From Pegea sp. RAD2-039 (taxonomy: Eukaryota > Chordata > Thaliacea > Salpida > Salpidae), in contig JAQGEQ010000072.1 of NCBI GenBank assembly GCA_034620365.1, forward strand, positions 62,001 through 126,000: a stretch of 64,000 nt of DNA. The letters run 5' to 3'. Below, piece after piece: positions 25,301-35,675 of this stretch. Position 1 is the stretch's first letter. Each line of letters begins with the position of its first letter. The position numbers and the translations under genes are program-made. A model generated the notes under the pieces. The model worked only from the letters and a program-made list of their open reading frames with translations. It was not told the DNA's origin and did not search any database.

Positions 25301-26461
25301 TAATATTCATCTTACTCTTGTGCTTTATGGAGTTGGATGATTGGATGATTGTGATGTTTTCCTCGACATTTAATCCCACAGCGAGAACAAACAGGTTCTC
25401 GGCATTGTGTACAGTAACCAGTCACCTTCTCCTTACGATGCTCGTAACAAACCAACGACTGAAAAAAACGAATTTCATCAAACTCAACCAATCTTTGATA
25501 TTTCGACCACCTTTGGTTTGATCAGTTTTGTCCGAGGCCCAGCAAATCTATGTTGCGCCCTGGGTGTTCCCCAAATATGAAAATTTTTGTAGCAATTGTT
25601 GCAGTAACTCATCTAAAAAAGTTTTGATGTCAAATAAATTTAGTTTTGAAATATTTTCAGTTACCTGACAATCGTAACAAGTTTTTGTAGCGGCTTTTGG
25701 AGGAGGTTTACAGAAATTACATTTTATTTCAACAGCCAACTTTGCTTCATCAGTAAATCTTGCTACCATCCTTTCTAATCCCAAATTCCTGGATTTCAAC
25801 AAAATATTTCAATATTTCATTATTTTAGAAGATTATTTGAACCTCACAAGACCGTGGAAACCATTAACAGGAAGCTCGACAGTTTGACGACATTTAGGGC
25901 AACTCATGTAGCGGATTTTATTTCCTTTCAAAGCCTTTTAAAAAATTAAAAATGAAATTTGAAAGAAGATTTTGATAAAAATATGATTTAGTGACTGACT
26001 TCAATTTGAAATTTTTTCTTTTGTCTCGTTTCATTTGCTAATTTGATTTCAGGTTTAATTTGATTTCTTCTGAATCCACTAACAGTTATACCAACACCTT
26101 TAGATGTATTTGTCGGATTTACATTTATCTGTAAGAAGACGATGAATTTATATCAAGTGAAATAATTAACAAATCAAAATATTTACTTCAAAATTTTGAA
26201 AATCATTCGTCTTAACAACAACTTCATCAATCTCTTTCTTTTTATCTGTAAGAATCGAAATTTATGTCTGGATCTTCTTGATACTTTAATCTTACTTTCC
26301 TCCATTGCTTCTTTAGGAGTGTAGCAAGGATCAACGATGCCAGTTAAAAGTTGGCTTCTAGCACATCCGTAGCACATACTATGTGAGCAAGGTAACTTGA
26401 CTGGATGTGTAAAGACTTCATTGCAAAGTGGACAAAGAAGTAAGTTGCTAAATTCTCGCAT
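22398..26461 (-). CDS. TRIM9/67-like RING/B-box/coiled-coil protein
   Basis: Twenty exons: 26461-26296, 26245-26187, 26128-26000, 25934-25843, 25788-25665, 25612-25511, 25458-25316, 25267-25162, 25080-24827, 24775-24663, 24466-24371, 24318-24268, 24196-24128, 24069-24010, 23743-23675, 23532-23437, 23314-23225, 23136-23011, 22958-22808, 22680-22398; 792 residues. The RING starts at Cys10-x2-Cys13 with LPCSHSMCYGCAR. It is interrupted by about 75 residues before its last pair (Cys130-Pro-Lys-Cys133), a long RING loop also seen in TRIM9/67. B-box 1 (about 170-215) and B-box 2 (about 228-265) follow, then a coiled coil (about 270-430). A Ser/Asp/Asn-rich linker leads to a C-terminal region that may be a diverged FN3/SPRY module. 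Expected role: cytoplasmic E3 ubiquitin ligase. Exons 11-18 are all symmetric phase 1. Confidence 0.85.
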
Positions 26462-27261
26462 CTGAAGATTAAAAAGATTTCTTGAAAATTTTATTTAATG
26501 AAATTTCTAAACGAAAATTGTGTTTAAAAAATTTGAGAAAATATGAGAAGAGAAAGTCAAGTTAAAACTGATTTGTTAAATATCTCAAGTTTACTAAATC
26601 AACAAATCATTTAAAAAGTTATTAATTGACAATTTACAAATTTCTTCTAATAAATAACTTCAATTTTCTTACCCTATTTCCAATTTTAGCATAAAATTTA
26701 GCCACAAAACCATTTTGAAATATAGAATTAAACATCCAAACCATTCTGACTTTTTAAAAAAGATAAAAAATACTAACTTCAATTCTAAGTAAGAAATCTT
26801 TCTGAAAACTTTTTACTTTTCAAAATCGACAACTTCTTTTGTGATAAAAATCAGTAGAACTTCAACAACAAGACTAAACTCAAAACTAAACAACAGTTGG
26901 TTATTAGCTCTTGCGAAAAGTTGTTGTTTGCATTATCAAGTGCGAATAGAGTTTTAGTTTACCACAATCAATAAACGGTGGAAATCGCTCTGGAAAATTT
27001 GTTTAAGTTTTTCAACTAATTTCATTTTGTTAAAATCGTATTTAAAGAAAGTGACGAATAGATAAAGATTTCAAAAACAGACAAATATTTCAAATTAATC
27101 ATTGAATTAGTTGGAAAATAATTAAATTGAAATTTGATTCAAATAAATGTTAGAAAAACTTTTATCAAATTTTTAAAATAAAAATTATTTTCATCTCAAA
27201 TAAAAAAAAGTCATTTCTTAGAATATCTGAAAAGAATTTTTATTGTAGATTTGGGATTGTT

Positions 27262-27613
27262 CTAATAACTAGCTTCTTCATCAACACATGTGCAACCATG
27301 TGTGACGTGAGTAGCTCGCCGACACAAAATAAGTGACGTCATATTTCGCTGTCTACAACAGATAATCACAAAACTTCAAATAATTATTCCCTCAAAAAGA
27401 TTTCAGTTTAATTTCAAAAGTTATTAAAAAATATCAAAATAATTAAATGAAATTTTTCGAAATATTTTTCAAATAATTTTTACTTCAAACCTTTTCATTT
27501 TGTTCTGATCCACTTTTTTCAAATCTTGCTACATCTTTTGCTATTTTTGAAATCCGAAATGCGGTGCGATGCTCTTTAACCCAAAGTCGAAAGGCTGATG
27601 TTTTATGCATCAT
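27262..27613 (-). CDS. Two-exon small protein, unknown function
   Basis: Exon 1 (27613-27491, 41 codons from a double ATG) splices at gtttga to exon 2 (27348-27262, after gtagacag), giving 69 residues. An alternative acceptor four bases upstream would end earlier in another frame. Exon 1 is clearly coding-like and basic (SAFRLWVKEHRTAFRISK). Exon 2 adds CRRATHVTHGCTC, a Cys/His-containing tail, and ends EEASY. No family recognised. It lies 0.8 kb upstream of the TRIM gene on the same strand; it could be a separate gene or have further exons. Confidence 0.5.
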
Positions 27614-29553
27614 TAAATAAATGATGAAAATATTACAAGATTAGGATTTGATTGAAATTATTCTGAAATACAAATAACATCTGAATATTGTTGTTGAAAT
27701 TTGAACTTTTATAACTGAGTTTAGAAACTTTTAGTTTTACAATATTTTAAAATAGTTTAAAAAAATAACAATTTTAAAACAAAATTTCTTTTTTATAAAA
27801 TTGCTGAGCGGCTTAAATAGATTTGCTGACAAATTCTGAAAAGCTAAAAAGGAATTAACAAGAAATAAATAATTGAAAAGTTGTAGAAAAAAAACTGAGT
27901 TACCTTTCAAATAAAAGTTTAAAAAAATATAAAAACCTATCTGCTAAATATATAGAGTCAAGCTGCTGACATAATTAGACAAAAAGTCCCTTCAAATACA
28001 AACTAATTTACATTTTGTAGTTTCCAAGTAAAAACATTTGAAGATCAATTTATATTTCAAATAATTAAATGATAAAAAGTAGTTTTTAAACACTTTTCAA
28101 ACCAATCAGTTATTTACAAGCTAACTAAATAAAGTTGTTTAGTATATATATATATTATTTCTAAAATAAATATTTAGCTAATAAACTTTGTTAAATTGTT
28201 TATTTAGTAAAATATAAATTTCAAAAATATTATATTTAATAATATAAATCTTTATTTTAAGAAATTTGTTGAAATTTCCACTTTTGATAAAAATTACTTT
28301 CATGATTAACTTCTTTATTTTTACTAAGTAAGCAAATATTGTGAATTAATTAACTAAAAGCTCAACAATTTTTAAGTAAAATTTATTCACATAAAAAAAA
28401 AATCAAAATTCAGTTTGTTTTCAAATTAAAAATTGTCTTCATAAAAAGCATTTGTGTCAAAATTAAATTATTCTACTTAAAAAAAAAGACAGAAAATTAT
28501 TTGTTTTTATTTTAATATAAATCAGTTTAGAAAAATTACAAAAAAACACCAAGAAAAACGGATTTGCTGAAATCACTGAATCATATAAATTGTTGGCAAC
28601 TTTTTAATGTGAATGTTTCTGGAGAAATTAAAATCTTTTAATCAAAGTCTTAAGATGTGGATCTAATTCAGTTTTTATCAATCTAATAAAAGCTTAAAGT
28701 CAATTTAAATAAGAAACAAATATTTCAATTATTTTGTAAAAGTATTTGATCCTTCATAAAAATTTAAGCATCTTTTTGATGATAAAAGAATTAGAAAGAC
28801 ATTTAAAAAGCTTTTAAACAGTAAAATCTAAGTTTTTAAATAACTTCTACGTTTCAAATAAGTAGAATTGTCGAAGATATATTCAATTTAAACTTTTCAA
28901 AAATCAACTGTTTCAAAACTTTCATAAAAAATATACAAATTTGTGTTTTGAATCTAAACACAAAAATATTAGATGAAAAAAAGCTTTTTCTTAGTAAATT
29001 TAATTAAACGTTTTATAATAAAATATTTTCTCATTCACTTTCAAATGTTAATTGGAAAAAGTTGTGGGAAATTTGATTGTATTTCAAGCTGAATAAATTA
29101 AACTTTAAAAACCTTAGATGAAATGTCATGAAAGTTCTTAAATTATGTTTTTAATTTTTCATTAATCTCAATAAGAGATGAAGAAAATGTATTGAAAGAT
29201 AATCCAGATGTATTAAAAGAAAAATATTTTATATCAACATATCTCAAATTTGTTGGTTAATTTTTTTGTATCAATTGAAATATTCTTTTCATAATATTTG
29301 TAGGACTTGATAATCGACTTGTAGATAAAAAAAAATTCAAATTTTCGGTTTATGATTATAAACAATGATTCAGTGAAAAACTTTTTAAAATCTCTGAATT
29401 TTCGAACAATTGAATTATTTATAAAAATCTAATTTCAAAAATTGAAAAAATTTTGAAACTAAAACTTATGTCAAAAAAAAAATAAAAAAAAAATCGGATA
29501 AAAAATAAGAAAGCTTCCCTAAAACAAAACTCCACAAAAAATTAAAAAAAAAA

Positions 29554-29617
29554 ATTAAACAAAAAATTAAACAAAAATTAAACAAAAATTAAACAAAAAT
29601 TAAACAAAAAATTAAAA
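29554..29617. repeat. AT-rich microsatellite (about 11-12-bp unit)
   Basis: Imperfect tandem copies of attaaacaaaa, about five or six, embedded in poly-A. Confidence 0.75.
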
Positions 29618-29620
29618 TAA

Positions 29621-29668
29621 CTTTTGAAAAAACTGTTGAAAAAACTTTTGAAAAACTTTTGAAAAACT
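29621..29668. repeat. Short tandem repeat of cttttgaaaaa
   Basis: Four imperfect copies of an 11-12-bp unit directly after the previous tract. The two tracts together form an expanded low-complexity segment. Confidence 0.7.
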
Positions 29669-29884
29669 GAAATCAGTTTTTTATTTTAATTAAAAGATTT
29701 TAATGAAATGTAAAAATATTTTGTAAATTAAGAAAGATACTAAAAGAAGAAAAATAGAATAAAGAAAATAAAAAGTTGATTAAAAAGGTTTGAAATATCA
29801 AAAAACTTTTTCTTTTTTCTTCTCACTTAAAAAAAAAAAGATTTTCTAACATAAGAAGCAAAAATAAATTGAAATAGAAGAACT

Positions 29885-30075
29885 TTTATTCAGCTGCGAC
29901 TAAATACGTTGTCTTACAGCGCACTGTAACATGACGTAATCAAAATATGACGTAACCATCTTTATATCGCGAAGTAACTTCGATCGATTTGCTTTTTTCG
30001 TTGATCAATTATTTGAGAGAAGCTTCGAGACGTGGTGACGTCATATGTGGCCTGATTTTGACATCTTAGCTGACA
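29885..30075. promoter_or_regulatory. Candidate regulatory island with CRE-type sites
   Basis: In an otherwise very AT-rich desert, this stretch has CpG-containing words, two tgacgtaa half-palindromes (near 29933 and 29950), one full TGACGTCA (30036-30043) and the near-palindrome cgaagtaacttcg. No exon is evident. I infer an enhancer or the promoter of an unrecognised transcript. Confidence 0.35.
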
Positions 30076-33000
30076 TGCATACACAAAGCTTTGTAACTAT
30101 TTGAACAATTACAAGAGAATTATAAATTTGATTAAAAGATTTTCACAAATTTAATTTCAAACTAAAAATTTAAATAAAAAATGTTTATTTTGAACAGAAA
30201 TCGAAAAAACTGAATTAACCTAAGCTTTAAAATTACATCGAAAATGTTTCATTTAACAGAAATATTTTTAACAAACCGAAAACTTTTGTATCTTTCAGTG
30301 TGTAAGACACTTTTCTAGACTCTCAAATTTCATCTTTTATTTATTCGATTTGAAATCGACCGAGTTACTTCTTAAAACTTTTTTTTCGGATTTCTATTTC
30401 AAAATGATTTAAAAATTTTCGATTTCAACAGAAAATTATTTATTATTAATTTTTGATAAACTTTCAATAAGAATATTTTAATAATTATTTGTAATAATTT
30501 AAAATTAATTAATTTCAAGTAAAGAATATTTTATCATTTTGGAAATTTTACAAAATTAACAAATAATTGAAGCAAATCAAATTTCATTTTTTGAAATGTT
30601 TATTTTCAGGAATAATTTTGATTTAAAATAGAAGCTGTTTATAGAAAATGCAAAAAAAGTCACTTATTTACACAAATATTATTTCAGAAGGAAAGTTTTT
30701 AAAAGATTTTATCAGAAGAAGAAAATAATTAAAGAAACAAAAGTGATTTGAAAAGAATAACTTTGATAAGAATTTTACTTTTTGTGGTTTCGATTGTTTC
30801 TACATTTAAACGAAATTTAGAAATGTTATTAACTGAATAACTTCTGTATAGCTGCCTTCTCAGATTGAATTATCTTCCGAAGACTTTGAAAATACGATAA
30901 TATAAGCTCATAAAAGAGCTTATTAGAGTTTGTGGAGGTCTTGGTGAGAATAACTACTTTGATCGAAGTGTGAAAGTTTTCAAAACAACTTTCTTGTTAC
31001 CAAAGTGTTACCAATGTAAATATTAAATAATTTTTAGCAATTAAATTGTAATTTTTTCTACAAATTATTTTACTATCAAATTAGAAATAAGAAAAAAATA
31101 CTTTATTTACAAAATGAGTATTTTTGGAAAACTTGAATTGAAATAATTTGTAAAAACTGAAAAATATTCATCTAAAATTTGTTTCAATCAATTTTTCTAA
31201 CAAACTTTTTCGTGTTTTATCAAACAAGCTACAAAATAAATTTGAAAACTAAAAATTGAAACTTTCAAAATAAATTTTCTGCACCTACAACCTGTTTACC
31301 AGCAACTTGACAATCTTATTTCTTTTAAATATCATTTTGAAGAAACTGAATCAACTTATTGAAGAAATATTTTTTCTAATCATTTTTTTATGATAAGGAA
31401 GTAACTTTGTGGAGTGTTTTGATAATGAAGAAACAAAACAAATCTGAAAAGGATAAGTTGAAAAAGACAATGAATGTTTTTCAAGTTTTACAACAAAATC
31501 TGTTGAATGAAATGTTAGTAAAAAGAAAAGAAATAAATTTTATTTCAATGACAAGTTGTTTAAATTAAGTTACAAAGGAATTAATATCTACTCTTTATAC
31601 AAATATTTTCGATTTTAAAAAAGCAATCACTTTTTTTTAACTAAATTTTACAAATTTCTGAATTTTTTTTTTCAATTTTTATTATTTTGAATCTTTTTTT
31701 ACTGAAAATATTAAAAACATCAAAATAATAAAATCAATTTTAAATGAAACCAACACTGAAATTATTCAATTTCTTATAAATAGAAATAAATTGATATAAT
31801 AATTGATAAACAACAAATGTATAATTCCACTTAACTTACTTTCTTAATTTATTTTACAAAATTTTTGTTATTTTTTAATTCTAAAGTTTTTTGGTTTTAA
31901 TAAAAAAATTTTGCTGAAAATTTTCAATTATTTTTTTTATCAAACAAAAATTTCCTTCAAAAATCTTAAAATAGTTTTTTGGTTTATCTAAAAAATTATA
32001 TTAAACCCCAAAAAATCTTGGATTAAAAAGTTAGTATCAATTACGTTCAACTAAAACGAAAATTTCTAAAAAATTTGCTGAAAATTTGTTAGTTTAAGAT
32101 CTTCAATTACAAATTAATTATTTAATAAAAGAAAATTAAAGATTTTTTAATTAGTGGAATTTTGATTTTGTTAATGAATTATCAATTTTAAATATTCAAA
32201 AAAATAACTTTTTGTTTTTACAATTATTCATTCAGAAAAATGTTCAGTTTGTAGTAAACTAGTTTGACTTCATTGATAAAAAGTTCAACTGAACGTGAAG
32301 TGTTCACTGAAGCGTGAAAAGTTTCGGTGAAAAAATTACAAATAAACTTTCATTTAGTAAGCAAAAAGTTCAACAACAAAATAACATTTCTGAAAAACAT
32401 AAAAAAATTTGAATAAATATTTTGAAGAGAAACAAAAACGTCTAAAAATTTCCAAATTTATGAATTTTGTAGAAAAGTTTTGAGAAAATTTTCATTTTTT
32501 TCCTAATTTTTACCAAATATTGAATCAAATTAAATTGAGTTAATAAAAGTTTTAATTAAAATGTCTGCAAAATTTTGAAGTATTTATTTAGTAATTAAAC
32601 TAAATAAAAGATAATTTAAAAATAAAAATATATTTTAATATTTTATTAATTTTTTTAAGAAATTAGAAATATATTTTTCAATTTCTTATTTTCACAGATT
32701 TAATAAATTGTTATTTTCTTCTTTTCGTTTTTTCAACAGAACCAAAACTATTTGAAACTCTTAATCCACTAACTGATTTGTTTTTTCTACATTTTAATTA
32801 AATTCTAAATGATTGAAACAAATTAATGTCAAATTAAAAAACCAAATTTCTAATTTTACAGAAAATTGTCGAAATTTTTAAACCTGAAAAGAAATTCGGT
32901 ATTTTAGTTTTAATCATTTAAATTTAAAGATAATTTTAAACTGATTTTTATTAAAACTTAAAAATTATTTTGAAAAGAAATAAATTTTTACTGAATTATG

Positions 33001-33879
33001 AAAAAGCTAAAAATATGAGATAAATTTTTGAGAAATATAAAGTCTACTCTATAAAGTCAACTTTAAAAAAAATCAAAAGATTTAATTAAAAATAAAATTA
33101 TTTATTTAAAGCAAATCTATTAAAGTAGTTGATTCATCATTAAATGAAATCTATTTATAAATATTATTCATTTAATTAGTTTCTAAACTTTAAGTTGTTT
33201 AATTTGATGAAAGGGTTTAGATCAAAACTTTTAATTTCACTTTAAATATGAATTTTATTAAATTTTTTACCAACTTTCGATAAATCCATTGAATTTTGTG
33301 ACAGAATTAAATCATCATTTACTTCATATTACAAATTATTTGTATTTTCTAAACGTTTTGCTGCTAACCCTTTTTTTTGAAGTAAATCGAAAATTTTGGT
33401 GAATTATCAGAAGAAATGAAATATTTAAAGTTGAAAACATTAAAAAGAGATTTTTGAAGAACAAAACTTTATTGTTTGAAATTTCAGCACCTTTAGAAAT
33501 TTTGATTTAATAGTTCTTCAAATTTTATATCGTTTGTTATTTTTAATAATGTAAAGTTAGAGAAAAATCTAGAGAATTTCATTTTGACAAATAATCTTAA
33601 TACTTTAAACTGGAAAAAATCAGAGATGTTGTACAAGCCGATTATCTTGCCTAAGATCTTTATGAACATTACATCATCACATTTCTTATAAAATGTCAGT
33701 AATAGAAATTCATCAGATTATGGAAAGAACAATCAACAGTTTTTGGATTTAACATATTTTATCTACAAATTGCTTTTTCAGTGAAATCTGTAAAAATAAA
33801 ATTCTTTTTTGTGTTTCAACAATAAAATGAAACAAGAATTTCTTGATAAATTTACATCACTAACCAAGCAACACAAAGA

Positions 33880-33887
33880 TGACGTCA
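33880..33887. promoter_or_regulatory. CRE palindrome TGACGTCA
   Basis: Perfect 8-bp cAMP-response-element consensus (CREB/ATF family), embedded in atgacgtcat. It lies about 160 bp upstream of the E-box/AP-1 array. Confidence 0.45.
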
Positions 33888-34040
33888 TTAAAACAAGTGA
33901 CCAGTTGCAAAGGTTTTTCTCTTTCCATAAAAAGTTTTCAAATTGAAACAATTTTAATTTATGAATGAAGTAAAAAATGAAACTGCTAAAAAATTGTTAA
34001 TAAGTAAATTACAGAAACACAATAATACGTCCCACTGTAG

Positions 34041-34100
34041 CACGTGACTCACCACGTGACTCACCACGTGACTCACCACGTGACTCACCACGTGACTTAT
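34041..34100. promoter_or_regulatory. Five-copy 12-bp E-box/AP-1 array
   Basis: The unit CACGTGACTCAC repeats head to tail at 34041, 34053, 34065, 34077 and, with the end changed to CTTAT, 34089. Each unit holds the E-box palindrome CACGTG overlapping TGACTCA, the AP-1 consensus (the latter in four copies). CACGTGAC is also the preferred context for MITF/TFE/USF-type bHLH-ZIP factors. The copies show no drift, so the array is either young or constrained. Confidence 0.7.
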
Positions 34101-34151
34101 CAACAATTCATTAAAAAATATTTGTTTTCATTTTTATTTATCTAAAGTTTT

Positions 34152-34451
34152 ATGAATAAAACAAAATCCAATTTTGATATCAAATTATTTACGGTTGCTA
34201 AGCAACCCAACAAATTAAAGCAAACGCGATTATGTCGTCTTTTCACTATCGCTGCTTTAAAGTTTTGTAATCGCGTTAATTTCGCTTATGACGTCATTTC
34301 ATCAACACTTCATCTTAATAAAGTTAGAAGGTCTTTGAGAATCATCAAAACCGCAATAAAGAAAAAACTGAATTTGAGTTTAGACTTGAAGAAGAGAAAT
34401 CGATCAAGCAGATTAAGATCTTTTGAAATCGTTAAGGAGTTTTTCAATTGA
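34152..34451 (+). CDS. Possible 99-residue basic protein, unknown
   Basis: An ATG at 34152, 50 bp past the E-box array, opens 99 codons. The product is Lys/Arg-rich, especially residues 57-90, and has no recognisable motif. The interval is less AT-rich than its surroundings. It also contains the RFX-type palindrome and a CRE, so the base composition may reflect a regulatory element rather than coding selection. Confidence 0.25.
   Translation: MNKTKSNFDIKLFTVAKQPNKLKQTRLCRLFTIAALKFCNRVNFAYDVISSTLHLNKVRRSLRIIKTAIKKKLNLSLDLKKRNRSSRLRSFEIVKEFFN
34193..34207. promoter_or_regulatory. RFX-type X-box palindrome
   Basis: GGTTGCTAAGCAACC is a perfect inverted repeat around a central A. It fits the GTTGC..GCAAC half-site pair bound by RFX winged-helix factors, known regulators of ciliary genes. 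Its neighbours are the E-box/AP-1 array and a CRE at 34289. Confidence 0.5.
34289..34296. promoter_or_regulatory. CRE palindrome TGACGTCA
   Basis: Perfect CREB/ATF consensus within atgacgtcat, about 80 bp downstream of the RFX-type site. It overlaps the uncertain open frame 34152-34451. Confidence 0.45.
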
Positions 34452-34836
34452 TGGAACAGTGACCGTGTTTTTGTTCTCATATATAAATGTCAGTTTTGTC
34501 AGAAATCAGATTATATTTTGTGGCTTTGTGGCAATTTACGAGTCTCTAGATGACATTCTGGAAATCTTTATTTTTTTTTGTGATTTCCTCAACTTTTCAA
34601 AGTAATTTGTTTTTAAATTAATTTATCTAAAAAAAATTTTTGATTAATTTGTTTAAAAAGTAAATTTTTTACCTCAGAAAATTATTTGAGATTTTTTTGA
34701 TTAAAAATTAAAAAAAAAACGATCAAATTTTACGAAAGCTTCGAAAAATTAAATTTTCTTATTTTGTGTTTTTGATTGACATTTGATATTTACTGATATC
34801 TATTTAGTGTTTCTATTCTTTTTCAATCAATTAAAT

Positions 34837-34935
34837 TGTGATACTTAAGACCTTTTCATCATATTATTTCTGTTTACTGTAAGAAATGTAAAATTTGTCA
34901 CTCGCAGCCACTTGTTGAATAAAATAGAAATAATT
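34837..34935 (+). mobile_element. LTR-like fragment related to 21921
   Basis: Begins TGTGATACTTAAGACC, differing at one base from the sequence at 21921. Both then have tgtttact and a g-t-[ct]-actcgca block in the same order. Probably a solo LTR fragment or the end of a lost element. Confidence 0.45.
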
Positions 34936-35675
34936 TCATTTAATTTTTAATAATTATTAATAAATATTATTAACAGTTAAGTGAATAAATATATTTATTC
35001 TAATTTTTTGTACATTTGAGTTTTACAATTTTAATTTAATTATTAGTGAATTTATAAATAATATTTAATAATTCTGTTTACTGACAGAATTTCAATTCTT
35101 TCTAGAAATTTTTTTGAAACTTTTGAATGAGATCTCCAATTTCGATAATTCAAATCGATCAACATAAAAATGTGAAGTTACAAATAACTACAAAATGTTG
35201 AAATTTTCGTTAAATATTAACTATAAATAAATAAATATTAACTTTATCATTTTTATTGTAAAACTAATTTGCTAAAACTTTCTAAAAAATAATTACTTTT
35301 TAATACTACACAAAGAGAAAAATAATTGTTAAAATTAAAAACGTTTTCGAGAATTTCTTCATTAATTTTGAAAATTTTATCAAATCATTTTAATCATTTA
35401 TTAGAAAGTTAATAAAATTTTGAAAAAGTTTCTGATGTTTCACTAAATAGTGGATTCAGAATAAAAAAATTTGAAAATAAATCTTTACTTCAAAAGATTT
35501 TTACAAAAAGTTGATTATTTTCAACTTTTTATTCGAAGTAAGAAGAGATCTTTGTGGTTTCAACATTGAAATGTTTGTTTAGTGAAAAGACTTACTAAAG
35601 ACTTTAATTAATTTATAGATAATGTGATCTTCATAAAAAATATTTTCATAAAAAGTTGATTCAAATTTTCAACAG

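Larger units (their letters stand above)
27614..33860. other. Gene-poor AT-rich region
   Basis: About 6 kb with homopolymer runs and short low-complexity repeats and no supportable exon. It holds two microsatellite-like tracts (29554-29617, 29621-29668) and one less AT-rich island with CRE-type sites (29885-30075), listed separately. Confidence 0.5.

Noticed and set aside
34423-34605. 60-codon plus-strand frame
   Set aside because: It starts at TTG, is low-complexity towards the end and could not be joined in phase to the CUB-EGF exons as a signal-peptide exon.
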